A stretch of 64,000 bases of DNA from Oceanospirillum sediminis (GCF_014164585.1 NZ_JACJFM010000020.1:4838-68837); one strand, 5' to 3'; numbered from the stretch's first letter, positions 50,304-60,737 are shown. Numbers and translations: made by a program. The notes: generated by a model from the sequence alone, not told the origin.

Positions 50304-50933
50304 ATGACAATCCACGTAATCGACCATCCTCTGGTTCAACATAAACTGGGCCTGATGCGTAAAGCAGGCATCAGCACAAAAAGTTTCCGTGAACTGGCTT
50401 CTGAAGTGGGCACCCTGCTAACGTACGAAGCAACCAAGAGCCTTGAACTGGAGCAGACCGTTATCAAAGGCTGGGATGGTTCTGATATCACTGTAGAAAA
50501 AATCAAAGGTAAAAAAATTACAGTTGTGCCTATCCTGCGTGCAGGTCTGGGTATGATGGACGGGGTTATGAAATTGATCCCCAGTGCCAAAGTCAGTGTT
50601 GTGGGTTTGCAGCGTAACGAAGAAACACTGGAGCCTGTGCCTTATTTTGAAAAGCTGGTAGGCAATATTGACGAGCGTATCAGCCTGGTCATTGATCCTA
50701 TGCTGGCTACTGGTGGCTCTATGATCGCTACAATTGATATGCTGAAAAAAGCAGGCTGTAAAGACATTAAAGTTATTGTTCTGGTGGCGGCTCCTGAGGG
50801 AGTTGAAAAAACACTGGCTGCGCATCCTGATATTGAGATTTTTACTGCCTCTCAGGACCAGTGTCTGAATGAAAAGGGCTATATTATCCCCGGGTTGGGC
50901 GATGCGGGTGATAAAATCTTCGGGACACTGTAA
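50304..50933 (+). CDS. upp: Uracil phosphoribosyltransferase
   Basis: From the ATG at 50304 (TGAGGG upstream) the product has 209 residues, the family's usual length. The PRPP loop is [12 protein letters not shown] (about 130-141), and the uracil-binding [12 protein letters not shown] lies near the C-terminus. It makes UMP from uracil and PRPP. The permease gene uraA follows after 14 bases, as in E. coli. Confidence 0.97.
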   Translation: MTIHVIDHPLVQHKLGLMRKAGISTKSFRELASEVGTLLTYEATKSLELEQTVIKGWDGSDITVEKIKGKKITVVPILRAGLGMMDGVMKLIPSAKVSVVGLQRNEETLEPVPYFEKLVGNIDERISLVIDPMLATGGSMIATIDMLKKAGCKDIKVIVLVAAPEGVEKTLAAHPDIEIFTASQDQCLNEKGYIIPGLGDAGDKIFGTL

Positions 50934-50947
50934 TCAGGATCATTGTT

Positions 50948-52195
50948 ATGACAACTGAAAATGAATTCGGTGCTGCAACATCGCCAAAAACCATTCTGAC
51001 CGGGGCTCAGATGCTATTTGTGGCATTTGGTGCTCTGGTGCTGGTGCCTTTGCTGACGGGGCTTGATCCGAATGTTGCTCTATTTACAGCAGGTGCTGGT
51101 ACTCTGCTATTCCAATTAGTAACGCGTGGTCAGGTACCGGTATTTCTGGCATCTTCTTTTGCTTTTATTGCACCGATTATTGCCAGTGTTCAAGCCTGGG
51201 GGATTCCGGCTACGATGGGTGGCCTGATGGCTGCTGGTCTTGCTTATATCGCACTGAGTGCTCTGGTGCGTGTTAAAGGTACTGGCATTCTGCATCGTAT
51301 ATTACCGCCCATCGTTATCGGGCCGGTCATTATGGTGATTGGTCTGGCTCTGGCACCTGTTGCTGTTAATCTGGCAATGGGTAAAACCGGAGATGGTGCT
51401 GCTGAACTGGTGGCCTACGATAAAGCTATTATAGTTTCGATGTTTTCTCTGGTGGTTACTCTGATTGTAGCGGTATTTTCCAGAGGTATGTTCCGGTTAA
51501 TCCCTATCCTTGCCGGTGTTCTTGCAGGCTATATTCTGTCATTGATGCTGGGGCTGGTAAACTTTACTCCGGTTAGTGACGCAGCATGGTTTGCTGTTCC
51601 AGCTTTCACTATGCCGGAGTTTCACTGGCAGGCTATTCTGTTCATGATTCCGGTTGCTATTGCACCGGCTATTGAGCATGTTGGTGATATGGTGGCGATT
51701 TCTCAGGTGACTGCGAAGGATTATCTGAAAAAACCAGGTCTGCACCGTACCCTGCTGGGTGATGGCCTGGCGACGTCATCAGCTGCATTATTCGGTGGCC
51801 CGCCTAATACGACGTACTCTGAAGTAACAGGAGCGGTGATGCTGACTCGTAACTTCAACCCCAGGGTAATGACCTGGGCTGCAGTATTTGCTGTACTACT
51901 GGCTTTTATCGGTAAAATGGGGGCTGTCCTGCAGACCATTCCGACACCCGTTATGGGCGGTATCATGACTCTGTTATTCGGTTCTATTGCCGTTGTGGGC
52001 ATGAATACACTGGTTAAATCTGGTGAAGATCTGACAGTACCGCGTAATCTGAGTATTGTGGCCCTGATTCTGGTATTTGGTATTGGTGGTATGTATATCG
52101 GTGGTGGTGAATTCAGCCTGCAAGGGGTGAGTTTATGTGCCATTCTGGGTATTGCTCTTAATCTGATTCTGCCTGAGCATCGCGAAGCTGACTGA
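50948..52195 (+). CDS. uraA: Uracil:proton symporter
   Basis: This 415-residue NCS2-family permease has about 14 membrane segments and motifs of UraA: A-P-A-I-E-H-V-G-D-M (Glu/His of the substrate site) and G-G-P-P-N-T-T-Y-S-E. It imports uracil for Upp. A clear terminator closes the upp-uraA operon. Confidence 0.96.
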   Translation: MTTENEFGAATSPKTILTGAQMLFVAFGALVLVPLLTGLDPNVALFTAGAGTLLFQLVTRGQVPVFLASSFAFIAPIIASVQAWGIPATMGGLMAAGLAYIALSALVRVKGTGILHRILPPIVIGPVIMVIGLALAPVAVNLAMGKTGDGAAELVAYDKAIIVSMFSLVVTLIVAVFSRGMFRLIPILAGVLAGYILSLMLGLVNFTPVSDAAWFAVPAFTMPEFHWQAILFMIPVAIAPAIEHVGDMVAISQVTAKDYLKKPGLHRTLLGDGLATSSAALFGGPPNTTYSEVTGAVMLTRNFNPRVMTWAAVFAVLLAFIGKMGAVLQTIPTPVMGGIMTLLFGSIAVVGMNTLVKSGEDLTVPRNLSIVALILVFGIGGMYIGGGEFSLQGVSLCAILGIALNLILPEHREAD

Positions 52196-52223
52196 TATTG
52201 TTTGTCTTCTTTAGTATGCGTAA

Positions 52224-52258
52224 GACCCCGTAATTGCCCGTGCATTGCGGGGTTTTTT
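52224..52258 (+). terminator. Intrinsic terminator of upp-uraA
   Basis: GACCCCG and CGGGGT pair around a partly paired 17-base centre (AAT/ATT), followed by six T (52253-52258). Confidence 0.9.
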
Positions 52259-52388
52259 ATGCTTGTATTGTTTGTTGACTTTAAATAGTGTTTTTTTTGT
52301 ATGTTTGTGTTTTTCTGAAAATCGTCTTTATTTAATAAAAGATAAGTTGACTGATAATAAGATGAATCGTGACCTGAGGATGTGATAT

Positions 52389-53639
52389 ATGGGAACAGAT
52401 CAGGATACACCGGAGGTTGCACTCAGCCAGGAAAGCTACTGTATTGCTCGTCAGATAATCTGTGACGAGGATTTAAATTTGTCAGCATATGAACTGCTAT
52501 ACAGAAATAATGCGTCGACATCTGAGGCCTTTGTCAGCAGTCCTCATGAAGCGACGGCGCGGGTTCTGACTATCGCATTTATGGATATTGGTATTGATCG
52601 TCTGGCCGGGCAGCACCCTGTCTTTATCAATATGACAGATGAGTTGTTGCTGAAAGGAGACATGCTACCTGAACCGGCAGACAGAGTTGTGCTTGAGGTG
52701 CTGGAGGATATTAAGCCAACACCGGAAATGCTGTCTGCATTAAAGGCGCTTCGCTCCAGAGGATATAAAATTGCCCTGGATGACTTTGCCCTGACTCAGG
52801 AAACGCGGGCTTTCCTGCCTTATGCTGATATTATCAAGCTGGATGTTATGGCCTGTTCTGTAGAGGTGCTGAAAAAGCGTGTTGAGATACTGAGCCGTTT
52901 GCCTGATATCACTTTGCTGGCTGAAAAGGTTGAAACCTGGGAGGAGTTTGAAGCGTGTAAAGCGATGGGCTTCAGGTTGTTTCAGGGATATTTTTTGTCT
53001 AAGCCTGAAACAATGAAGGATCAGCCTAAATCGGATAGTAAGTTAGTGCTGACGCAGCTATTAGCAATGCTGCACCAGGCAGAGCCGGATGTCGCTGAAA
53101 TTGAACAACAAATATCCAGAGATCCGCAGCTGTATTATCGTATTCTCAGGTATATTAATTCCGCTCAGTTTGCGTTGTCGAAAAACATAGAAAGCCTGCG
53201 TCAGGCTATTGTGCTATTGGGGTTTGATCAGTTACGTTCTCTGGTCAGTATGATGGTGCTGGCTGGTTCAAGCCGTCGTGGTCCAACACTGATGCCTATC
53301 GCATTACTGCGTGCACGAATGTGTGAATGTATTGCTGTTAAAAGTGGCTATGAAACAAAAGAGACCTATTTTACTGTCGGCCTGTTATCTATGCTGGATG
53401 CTTTCTTTAACAGAGATCTGATGTCTATTCTGGAAGACTTACCACTTCATGACAGTATTGAGCAGGCATTACTGCATTTTGAAGGTGCTCCGGGGAGGGT
53501 GCTGAAAGTGGTTGAAGCCTATGAGAGGGCTGATTGGGGGTATGTTCAGAATGCTGGTTTTGATAAAGAGATGTTGGCAGCATGTTATGTTGATTCTATG
53601 GCATGGGCTGATGAGGTTGTCGGATTGGCGACAACCTGA
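52389..53639 (+). CDS. EAL-HDOD signalling protein (YuxH type), EAL probably inactive
   Basis: This 416-residue protein has an N-terminal EAL-type domain (about 20-215) and a C-terminal HDOD domain (about 215-405, I-S-R-D-P-Q-L-Y-Y-R-I-L-R-Y-I-N-S). The EAL signature itself reads E-L-L (35-37) and the E(L)TE motif is L-E-V-L-E-D, although D-D-F and I-K-L-D are present. So c-di-GMP hydrolysis is doubtful; binding or scaffolding is likelier, as in other YuxH-type proteins. TGAGGATG precedes the ATG. Confidence 0.9.
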   Translation: MGTDQDTPEVALSQESYCIARQIICDEDLNLSAYELLYRNNASTSEAFVSSPHEATARVLTIAFMDIGIDRLAGQHPVFINMTDELLLKGDMLPEPADRVVLEVLEDIKPTPEMLSALKALRSRGYKIALDDFALTQETRAFLPYADIIKLDVMACSVEVLKKRVEILSRLPDITLLAEKVETWEEFEACKAMGFRLFQGYFLSKPETMKDQPKSDSKLVLTQLLAMLHQAEPDVAEIEQQISRDPQLYYRILRYINSAQFALSKNIESLRQAIVLLGFDQLRSLVSMMVLAGSSRRGPTLMPIALLRARMCECIAVKSGYETKETYFTVGLLSMLDAFFNRDLMSILEDLPLHDSIEQALLHFEGAPGRVLKVVEAYERADWGYVQNAGFDKEMLAACYVDSMAWADEVVGLATT

Positions 53640-53678
53640 GATTTAAATCCGGGATCTTTTTGATAAAACCGATTAGTA

Positions 53679-53694
53679 TTGTATCTATATACAG
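53679..53694 (+). promoter_or_regulatory. LexA (SOS) box upstream of dinB
   Basis: TTGTATCTATATACAG differs from the ideal CTGTATATATATACAG at only two positions and keeps the ACAG half-site and the 8-base spacing. It ends 17 bases before the dinB start. Confidence 0.85.
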
Positions 53695-53711
53695 TGCTGG
53701 TCGGTTTTTTT

Positions 53712-54791
53712 ATGCGCAAAATTATTCATGCTGATTGCGATTGTTTTTTTGCTGCAGTCGAGATGAGAGATAACCCGGATTTAAAAGATAAGCCTGTTGC
53801 TGTTGGGGGCGCAGCAGATAAAAGGGGGGTTATTTCAACCTGTAATTATGCAGCCAGAGCCTGGGGAGTACGCTCTGCGATGCCTACCGCTCAGGCTTTA
53901 CGGTTATGCCCTCAGTTAATTCTGTGTCCTTCCAGAATGCCCGTTTATAAAGAAACGGCGGCAGTTATCCGTGAGATTTTTTTTCAGCTGACAGACCGGG
54001 TCGAAGTGGTATCAATTGATGAGGCTTATCTGGATGTCAGCCAGTGTGAACTGTTCCAGGGTAGTGCAACCCGAATTGCACAGAGGCTGAAGCAAGAGGT
54101 CGTGAGTCAAACCGGTATTACTATCTCCGTGGGTATCTCCGTGAATAAATTCCTGGCCAAAGTGGCCTCTGACTGGCAAAAGCCTGATGGTCTATTTGTT
54201 ATTCATCCAGAGGATATTAACGGCTTTATGCCTGATCTTGCTGTCAGAAAGATACCCGGAGTAGGGGCAGTAACAGCTGAAAAGCTGGCTGTAAGAGGGA
54301 TTGAGAACTGCGGTCAATTACAGGCAGTATCTTTATCAGAGCTGACAGGCTGGTTTGGAAAGTCCGGCGGGACTTTGTATGAACGCTGTCGGGGGATTGA
54401 TTACCGGGAGGTAACCACTGAGCGAATCCGTAAGTCTATAAGTGTAGAAAGAACATTTGCCTGTAATCTGAAGCATCCGGATGAGATGATACAGGTTATC
54501 AATAATCAGTTGTTGCCGGAGTTGATTGCACGGGCCAGCCCCTATGCGAGCAGAAGAGTGAGAGGTTTTTTTCTTAAGGTCAGATTTGCCGACTTTTCTG
54601 TGACTACCGTGGATCATAGTATTTCTGACAGCTGTATGAAGGATATACTGGCATCTTTGGGAAATAGTGAACTTTTTCAATCCTTATTGCGAGATGCTTT
54701 ACAGAGAGGTCCATCTGATATTCGTTTATTGGGTACCGGTTTTCGTCTGCAGGATGAGGGTTATTCGGTACAGCAACTCAGCCTTTTCTGA
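53712..54791 (+). CDS. dinB: DNA polymerase IV
   Basis: I choose the ATG at 53712, since an upstream TTG would lie inside the LexA box. The product has 359 residues (E. coli DinB: 351). Y-family marks: the first metal-binding Asp in I-I-H-A-D-C-D-C-F-F-A-A-V-E, the S-I-D-E-A-Y-L-D-V motif with the catalytic D-E pair, the I-S-V-G-I-S-V-N-K palm helix, and a helix-hairpin-helix with R-K-I-P-G-V-G. This error-prone polymerase bypasses lesions and is typical of the SOS regulon. Its end has L-S-L-F, a clamp-binding type motif. Confidence 0.97.
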   Translation: MRKIIHADCDCFFAAVEMRDNPDLKDKPVAVGGAADKRGVISTCNYAARAWGVRSAMPTAQALRLCPQLILCPSRMPVYKETAAVIREIFFQLTDRVEVVSIDEAYLDVSQCELFQGSATRIAQRLKQEVVSQTGITISVGISVNKFLAKVASDWQKPDGLFVIHPEDINGFMPDLAVRKIPGVGAVTAEKLAVRGIENCGQLQAVSLSELTGWFGKSGGTLYERCRGIDYREVTTERIRKSISVERTFACNLKHPDEMIQVINNQLLPELIARASPYASRRVRGFFLKVRFADFSVTTVDHSISDSCMKDILASLGNSELFQSLLRDALQRGPSDIRLLGTGFRLQDEGYSVQQLSLF

Positions 54792-55013
54792 TGTAAGTGT
54801 CTGAAATAATCGTCTTGTTCCAGACTGCCGTATTCTGTCGTTGTAATCCGAAAGATACGAAAATATTGCCATTCAGGCATGTATATCAGTCAGAAGTGTT
54901 TGATTTGTATTGTTTGTATCAGAACAGATGATGATATTTTCTGGTAAATTGAATAGGATGTGCAGTGCTGTAGTTAATGTAAAACTTATTCTTAACCACC
55001 TGGAAGTGTCTTT

Positions 55014-55808
55014 ATGGAAAACCTGGCTGTTCAGGATCTGTCTATTCTGTTGGTAGAGCCTTCAGTAACTCAGAGAAAAATTATTATTAATGAGTTAAGA
55101 GAAGAAGGTGTTCTGAGTGTTGAAGGTGTTGGTAGTGCCCGTGAGGCTTACAGTGAAATGCAACGCTTTCAGCCAGATCTGTTGATTACAGCGATGTATC
55201 TGCCTGATGCAACAGGGCCTGAGCTGGTTGAAATACTGCAGAAAAGTGAGCAGACAGCTGATATTCCGGTGATGGTGGTTTCCAGTGAACAGAATTATGA
55301 CAATCTGGAAGCCGTACGTCAGTCAAAAGTTCTGGCTCTGTTACCGAAGCCTTTTACCCGTCAGGATTTGCATCGGGCCCTGGTTGCAACGATTGATTAT
55401 ATTAACCCGGATGAGCTTGATCTGGAGTTGTATGATATTGATAAACTAAGAGTACTGATTGTGGACGATAGCCGTATGGCGCGCAGACATCTGGCAAGAG
55501 TACTCCAACAGATAGGCGTTACTGATATTACAGAAGCTGAAGATGGTGCTCAGGCTCGTGATATCATCGAAGAGCATGGTTTTGATCTGATTCTGACTGA
55601 TTATAATATGCCTAATATGGATGGCGAACAACTGATCAATTATGTCCGTAATGAGAGTGAACTGTCTCACGTACCTATCCTTATGGTGACATCAGAAGAA
55701 AATGATGCCCGCCTGAGTTCAGTCAGGCAGGCCGGGGTGTCTGCTTTGTGTGATAAACCCTTTGAGATGACTCAGGTAAAAAGTTTGCTGGTATCATTGC
55801 TGGATTAA
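55014..55808 (+). CDS. Tandem receiver protein, first receiver lacking its Asp
   Basis: This 264-residue protein is two receivers in series. The first (about 8-130) has L-L-V-E-P-S instead of the usual acidic pair and Ala60 where the phospho-acceptor Asp belongs (L-L-I-T-A-M-Y-L-P-D); Lys is kept in L-P-K-P-F. The second (about 147-262) is complete: I-V-D-D-S, D196 in L-T-D-Y-N-M-P, V-T-S-E and C-D-K-P-F. There is no output domain. It is followed 60 bases on by the CBS-PAS-GGDEF-EAL gene and probably forms an operon with it. The second receiver should be the switch; the first may be a dimerisation or binding module. Confidence 0.93.
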   Translation: MENLAVQDLSILLVEPSVTQRKIIINELREEGVLSVEGVGSAREAYSEMQRFQPDLLITAMYLPDATGPELVEILQKSEQTADIPVMVVSSEQNYDNLEAVRQSKVLALLPKPFTRQDLHRALVATIDYINPDELDLELYDIDKLRVLIVDDSRMARRHLARVLQQIGVTDITEAEDGAQARDIIEEHGFDLILTDYNMPNMDGEQLINYVRNESELSHVPILMVTSEENDARLSSVRQAGVSALCDKPFEMTQVKSLLVSLLD

Positions 55809-55868
55809 AGTCGTCAGATAAAAATAAATCCGGCACGGACAAGGATGTGTCGGGGCCGGAGATTGTGG

Positions 55869-58469
55869 ATGGTTTTTGAGTTGAAAAAGCGTGCTCCTGT
55901 TGAAACAGAAACTTATGTCAGTCGAATGACGTTTACTACGGATGTGCCTGTAGGAGAAGTAATTCATAACCACCTGCTCAGTTGTTCGCCAGATGATCTT
56001 CTGGCTGATGCTGCGCGTCGGATGCAGCAGCATCATGTCAGCTCTATTCTGATTGTTGAGAATGGCCAGTCTCTGGGTATATGGACAGAGGCTGACGCCC
56101 GGAAGCTTGATTTTTCCGATCCGGCGTTGCTGAAACACCCTATCCGCGACTATATGAGCTCTCCGGTTGATACTGTAAAAGAAGATGTCAGTCTGAGTGA
56201 AATTGCCCTGAAGTTTCAACAACTGCGTCGTCGGCATTTTCTGGTAGTTGATCAGGATGAAACGCCTCTGGGAGTCGTGTCGCAGACTGATATTATTCGT
56301 TTTCAGGGGTTGGAGCATTACCTGTGTATGAGAAATGTCCGCTCTGCTTTGCGCAATCCTCCACTGATTCTGGAAGATAGCTTATCCCTGTCTGAAGCCG
56401 TAAAGCGGCTGAAAGAAAGCGGTCGGGATAGTGCAGCTGTCCAGTTCGGCAGTTCTGAACGTTACAGTATTATCACCGAACGAGATATTGTGCGCTGGCT
56501 GGCTGAAGGCATTCATGATCGTTATCTGAGAGATGTCTGTGTCAATCAGTTATATGCTGTTGATGAAGAAACGGGGTTACTTCAGGCCAGTAATCTGCTT
56601 AAGCGGAAAGGTTTTCGTCATCTGGGGGTTATTAATCGCCAGGGGCAGTTGGTGGGGATTTTGTCTTATGGCGATATTCTGGATAGTGTTGAGTATGAGT
56701 ACGTTAATCGCTTGCAGGAGGCTCTGCACTCTCGTGATGAAGCGTTAAAAGCATCAACGTCTCATTTACGTCTGGCACAACGGGTTATCGAAGCGAGTCT
56801 GGACGGTATTATCATTACCGACTCCAGAGGTATCATTCAGTCGGTTAATCCTAAGTTCACTCAGGTCACAGGGTACAGTGAACAGGAAGCTATCGGGCAA
56901 AGTACCGGTCTTTTAAGTTCCGGACGGCACTCTGCAGATTTTTATAATCATATGTGGGATGCATTGCATCATAGCGGTTACTGGCAGGGAGAGATCTGGA
57001 ACCGGCGTAAAAATGGTGAGGTTTATCCCGAGTGGCTGACAATCACTGCCATTTATGATGATGATGGTGAAGTTTCACAGTTTGCGGCTATTTTCAGTGA
57101 TATCTCTGACCGTAAAAAGGATGAGGAGCGTATCCGGCGGCTGGCTTTTTTTGACGATCTTACGGGTGTGGCTAACCGGCGTTTATTCCAGGATCGTCTG
57201 GAACAGGCTATTGCTAATGCCCACCGGCATCAGCATCGTCTGGCGGTACTTTTTCTGGATCTGGATATGTTTAAGCGAATTAACGATTCGCTGGGGCATC
57301 TGGTTGGCGATGAAGTATTGAAAATTGTCGCAGGTCGTCTGGCTCATACTGTACGAGAAGGTGATTCTGTTGCTCGTCTGGGGGGCGATGAGTTTACGGT
57401 AATGGTGCCGGAAGTATCATCAATGGAAGGCCTGATGATACTGGCTGAGCGCATTAATGATTCTATATGCGATCCTATTGTTGTCGGCAGCCACGAACTC
57501 TATATTTCGACCAGTATTGGTATCAGTATTTATCCTGATGATGGCCAGTCTCCGGATGAACTGGTTAAAAATGCTGATGCCGCTATGTACCGTGTAAAGG
57601 CGGATGGCCGGGGCAGTTATCACAGGTACACGGATGCCCTGCATCATGACTCTGTGCGAGAACTTACGATAGAGACCCGCTTACGCAAAGCGATTAAAGA
57701 GAACGTTTTTGAAATTTATTATCAGCCTAAAGTTGACCTGGCGGCTGGCAAGATGATTGGCTTTGAAGCTTTGCTGCGTTGGTTTGATCAGGAAAACCAG
57801 CAGTTTATCTCTCCTGCAGAGTTTATTCCTGTGGCAGAAAGGCTGGGGTTGATCGGTACGCTGGGGGATTGGGTGTTGAATGAGGTCTGTCGCCATCTGG
57901 TTCAGTGGCAACAGGACGGGCTGGAAATTCTGCCAGTGGCCGTTAATATTTCTGCGCAGCAACTAATGAAAGATAATCTGGCTGAGACGGTCAGCCGAAT
58001 ACTGAAAATGACCGGAGCCAGTGCCAGCTGGCTGGAGCTGGAAGTTACTGAAAGCTGTTTTATTCCGGAACAGGCGGACAGAATCGCCCTGATTCTGCAT
58101 GAACTGCGTTCAGAAGGAATTAACATTTCAATTGATGACTTCGGTACGGGTTACTCTTCTCTGAGCTATCTGAGGCGTTTACCGCTTGATGCCCTGAAGA
58201 TTGATCGTAGCTTTGTGATGCATGTCCCGGATAATGAAGAAGATGCCAGGCTGGCCAGTACCATAATTGCTATGGCAAAAGGTCTTGGTCTGAGAGTGAT
58301 TGCTGAAGGTATTGAAGATGAGCGTCAGCTTGATTTTCTGCGCCAGCATGGTTGTCATCAGGGACAGGGCTTTATGTTTGCTAAACCTGCTCCTGAAAAA
58401 CAGGTACGTAGCTGGCTTGCTGAGAAATGGTGTCCGGTTGAATACTGTGCCCTGGCTGCCAGTGAATAG
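55869..58469 (+). CDS. CBS-PAS-GGDEF-EAL c-di-GMP enzyme
   Basis: From the ATG at 55869 (GGAG upstream) the product has 866 residues. It has two CBS pairs (about 15-280), which usually bind adenine nucleotides, a short coiled coil, one PAS domain (about 300-420), a GGDEF domain (GGDEF at 505-509, RxxD R-E-G-D before it) and an EAL domain (EAL at 633-635, D756-D757 in IDDFGTGYSSL, LKIDRSF and AEGIED). Both active sites look intact, so it may make and break c-di-GMP. CBS domains suggest control by energy charge (inference). No transmembrane helices. Confidence 0.95.
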   Translation: MVFELKKRAPVETETYVSRMTFTTDVPVGEVIHNHLLSCSPDDLLADAARRMQQHHVSSILIVENGQSLGIWTEADARKLDFSDPALLKHPIRDYMSSPVDTVKEDVSLSEIALKFQQLRRRHFLVVDQDETPLGVVSQTDIIRFQGLEHYLCMRNVRSALRNPPLILEDSLSLSEAVKRLKESGRDSAAVQFGSSERYSIITERDIVRWLAEGIHDRYLRDVCVNQLYAVDEETGLLQASNLLKRKGFRHLGVINRQGQLVGILSYGDILDSVEYEYVNRLQEALHSRDEALKASTSHLRLAQRVIEASLDGIIITDSRGIIQSVNPKFTQVTGYSEQEAIGQSTGLLSSGRHSADFYNHMWDALHHSGYWQGEIWNRRKNGEVYPEWLTITAIYDDDGEVSQFAAIFSDISDRKKDEERIRRLAFFDDLTGVANRRLFQDRLEQAIANAHRHQHRLAVLFLDLDMFKRINDSLGHLVGDEVLKIVAGRLAHTVREGDSVARLGGDEFTVMVPEVSSMEGLMILAERINDSICDPIVVGSHELYISTSIGISIYPDDGQSPDELVKNADAAMYRVKADGRGSYHRYTDALHHDSVRELTIETRLRKAIKENVFEIYYQPKVDLAAGKMIGFEALLRWFDQENQQFISPAEFIPVAERLGLIGTLGDWVLNEVCRHLVQWQQDGLEILPVAVNISAQQLMKDNLAETVSRILKMTGASASWLELEVTESCFIPEQADRIALILHELRSEGINISIDDFGTGYSSLSYLRRLPLDALKIDRSFVMHVPDNEEDARLASTIIAMAKGLGLRVIAEGIEDERQLDFLRQHGCHQGQGFMFAKPAPEKQVRSWLAEKWCPVEYCALAASE

Positions 58470-58540
58470 AAATAATATCAGTCTGATCTGCACTATATCA
58501 GTTTAAACCCGCTCGGGTCTGATAATTGTATGCAACTGAT

Positions 58541-58571
58541 AAAAATGCAGAACAGTCTGTTCTGCATTTTT
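58541..58571. terminator. Bidirectional terminator
   Basis: AAAAATGCAGAACA and TGTTCTGCATTTTT pair perfectly over 14 bp around a 3-base loop. Both strands end in a T run, so it serves the converging EAL (+) and chemoreceptor (-) genes. Confidence 0.93.
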
Positions 58572-58623
58572 GTTCAGGTTGTCATTTTTGTATTGACAGG
58601 CCAGAGCTTCTTGTCAGATAAAG

Positions 58624-60513
58624 TTACAGGCTGAAGCGTCTGATCTGGTCATGCAGATTATCGGCTAACTGGTTTAACTGGCTTGCTCTGGCTTTAGCCT
58701 GCTTCGACTCATCAGACAGCTGATCGGCAATACTCTTAATCCTCATAGTATTGTCCGTAATATTGCGGTTAACCAGACTTTGTTCTTCTGTCGCAGCAGC
58801 AGTCTGAGTAGACATATCACTGATCTCAGTAATAGCCTGTGTAATATAAGTCAGCTTTTCGTAGGCACTGGAAGCTTCCTCTACACTGACAGCTGCCTGT
58901 TGCTGACTGCTGGACATAAAGTGCACTGCTTCTGAAGAGGCTTTCTGAAGACTTTTAATCATCTCCTGAATCTCTTCTGTAGACTGATGGGTTCTCTGAG
59001 ACAGTACACGTACTTCATCGGCGACAACCGCAAACCCTCGCCCTTGCTCTCCTGCACGAGCTGCTTCAATGGCCGCATTCAACGCTAACAGGTTTGTTTG
59101 CTCTGCAATATCCTGAATGGTCGATAATATGGAGTTGATTTGCTGAGCATGTTCGCTGAGCTTATCAATGACGCTGGCCGCATCTCTGATCTGTCCCGCC
59201 AGATTATCAATGGATTGTCGGCTGCTTTCGACGACATTCTGTCCTTCCTGGCTGGCAGAGGCGCATTGTTGAGAGGCAACGGCGGTATTTTCAGCATTAC
59301 CGGCAATTTCGTGAGTAGCGGTTGCCATCTCCTGCACGGCTGAGGCGACCATGGAAACCTCTTTCATCTGGTTGATTACATCCTGACTGGTGCGCTCTGC
59401 CACCTGAGCACTGGCATTAGCTGTGGTTCTCAGATTGGTTGTCAGTTCAGAAATCTCTTTGATAATTCGGTGCATTGAATCAATAAAGTGATTGAAATGT
59501 TCAGCAAGAGAGCCGACTTCGTCCTGGCTTTCGATATTCAGACGTTTAGTCAGATCCCCTTCGCCCTGAGCGATCTCTTCTAAGGCCTGACCAATGGAGT
59601 GCAGAGGTTTAAGTACCCGGCTGATAATGATCATGCTGATGATGGCTGATGCGATGATCAGAACCAGGGCGACCATACCATTAACCAGTAACAGGTTAGA
59701 CAGGGGTGCCATGACTTCTGCTTTATTCAGAGCAACACCGGCATAAAAGCGAGAGCTACCTACCTGTTCAAAGCGTATCAGGTGCTGAATGCCATTCAGA
59801 GTCTGAGTTACCATGTTGCCTTGTTCTGCCAGTCTTTGAATCATGTTCTGATTCAGTTCCTGTCCGATATCGGCAACAGGTTTCATGCTCATGGCTTTAT
59901 CCGGATGAGCGATAATTGTACCCTTCTGATCAACCAGCATGACAAAGCCAGTATTACTCAGTTTGATACTCTGAATGGTCTCAATTGCTTCTGTCAGGCC
60001 AAGATCCGCAGCAACAACCCCGGAAAATCGCCCTTGAGTTTGCATGGGTGTGGCAACAGACAATACCAGCTGGCCTGAATTGGCATCAGCATAGGGTTCG
60101 GTGATGATCGTAGCGTTGTTCTGTCTGGCCTGCTGATACCAGGGACGTGTTCTGGCATCAAAACCTTTGTCCTCCAGCAGCTGCTGTATCTCAGGCTTTG
60201 AAAAAGCAAAGCCGCCGTCCTCTCTGCCAAGATAAAAAATATCATAATCACCGGACCTTTCGGCCTGTAACATTAATGGCAGCAGATTCGTCTGGTTTGC
60301 TGATAGTTGAGAGAATGATTCGACTACAGCGATTTTGCTTTTTAACCAGGCATTCAGAGTGACATTAGCATCATGTACGACACGTTGAGTATCGGTACTG
60401 ACTGAGGCTGTAATTTGCTTTTTCAGGTCTGAATAGCTGGTCCATGTCAGAATCAGGGTGATCAGTAGTACAGGCAGCAGAATAGTGGCCAGCACCTTAT
60501 GCTTCAGGGGCAT
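58624..60513 (-). CDS. Methyl-accepting chemotaxis protein
   Basis: This 629-residue chemoreceptor has an N-terminal membrane helix (about 10-30), a periplasmic double-Cache sensor (about 35-275), a second helix (about 280-305), a HAMP domain and a C-terminal signalling domain with the highly conserved hairpin [25 protein letters not shown] split across positions near 470-495. Double-Cache receptors often bind amino acids or organic acids; the ligand is not evident. GGAGGA precedes the ATG. No other chemotaxis genes are adjacent. Confidence 0.95.
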   Translation of the reverse strand: MPLKHKVLATILLPVLLITLILTWTSYSDLKKQITASVSTDTQRVVHDANVTLNAWLKSKIAVVESFSQLSANQTNLLPLMLQAERSGDYDIFYLGREDGGFAFSKPEIQQLLEDKGFDARTRPWYQQARQNNATIITEPYADANSGQLVLSVATPMQTQGRFSGVVAADLGLTEAIETIQSIKLSNTGFVMLVDQKGTIIAHPDKAMSMKPVADIGQELNQNMIQRLAEQGNMVTQTLNGIQHLIRFEQVGSSRFYAGVALNKAEVMAPLSNLLLVNGMVALVLIIASAIISMIIISRVLKPLHSIGQALEEIAQGEGDLTKRLNIESQDEVGSLAEHFNHFIDSMHRIIKEISELTTNLRTTANASAQVAERTSQDVINQMKEVSMVASAVQEMATATHEIAGNAENTAVASQQCASASQEGQNVVESSRQSIDNLAGQIRDAASVIDKLSEHAQQINSILSTIQDIAEQTNLLALNAAIEAARAGEQGRGFAVVADEVRVLSQRTHQSTEEIQEMIKSLQKASSEAVHFMSSSQQQAAVSVEEASSAYEKLTYITQAITEISDMSTQTAAATEEQSLVNRNITDNTMRIKSIADQLSDESKQAKARASQLNQLADNLHDQIRRFSL

Positions 60514-60649
60514 TGCCAGATCCTCCGGGAGTTTATTCTTAAAGTTATTTATTCGGGGCTATATTTATCTGGGCAGAAGCTGTTGTGTTTTCCAGCCAGT
60601 AGCCTGAGAAAACGGCAGTTTTTGCAGATAAGCTTCTGCTCAGATATTC

Positions 60650-60737
60650 GGTAACAGAAATAAAGAAACCCCCGGTTTCTGTATGCTCAATGAGAAGCAT
60701 ACTGAAACCGGGGGTTCCTTATCAGAATTCCGTTACC
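60650..60737. repeat. Nested inverted repeat, 88 bp
   Basis: The inner arms, 60667-60687 and 60696-60716, pair at 20 of 21 positions. The outer arms GGTAACAGAA (60650-60659) and TTCCGTTACC (60728-60737) pair with one mismatch. On the minus strand the inner hairpin is followed by TCTTTATTT. It lies in the 467-base gap between htpG and the chemoreceptor. See the promoter entry at 60762. Confidence 0.85.

Noticed and set aside
60514-60600. Sigma-28 flagellar promoter for the chemoreceptor
   Set aside because: CCGAATAA resembles the -10 part but no TAAAG -35 element lies at the required distance.
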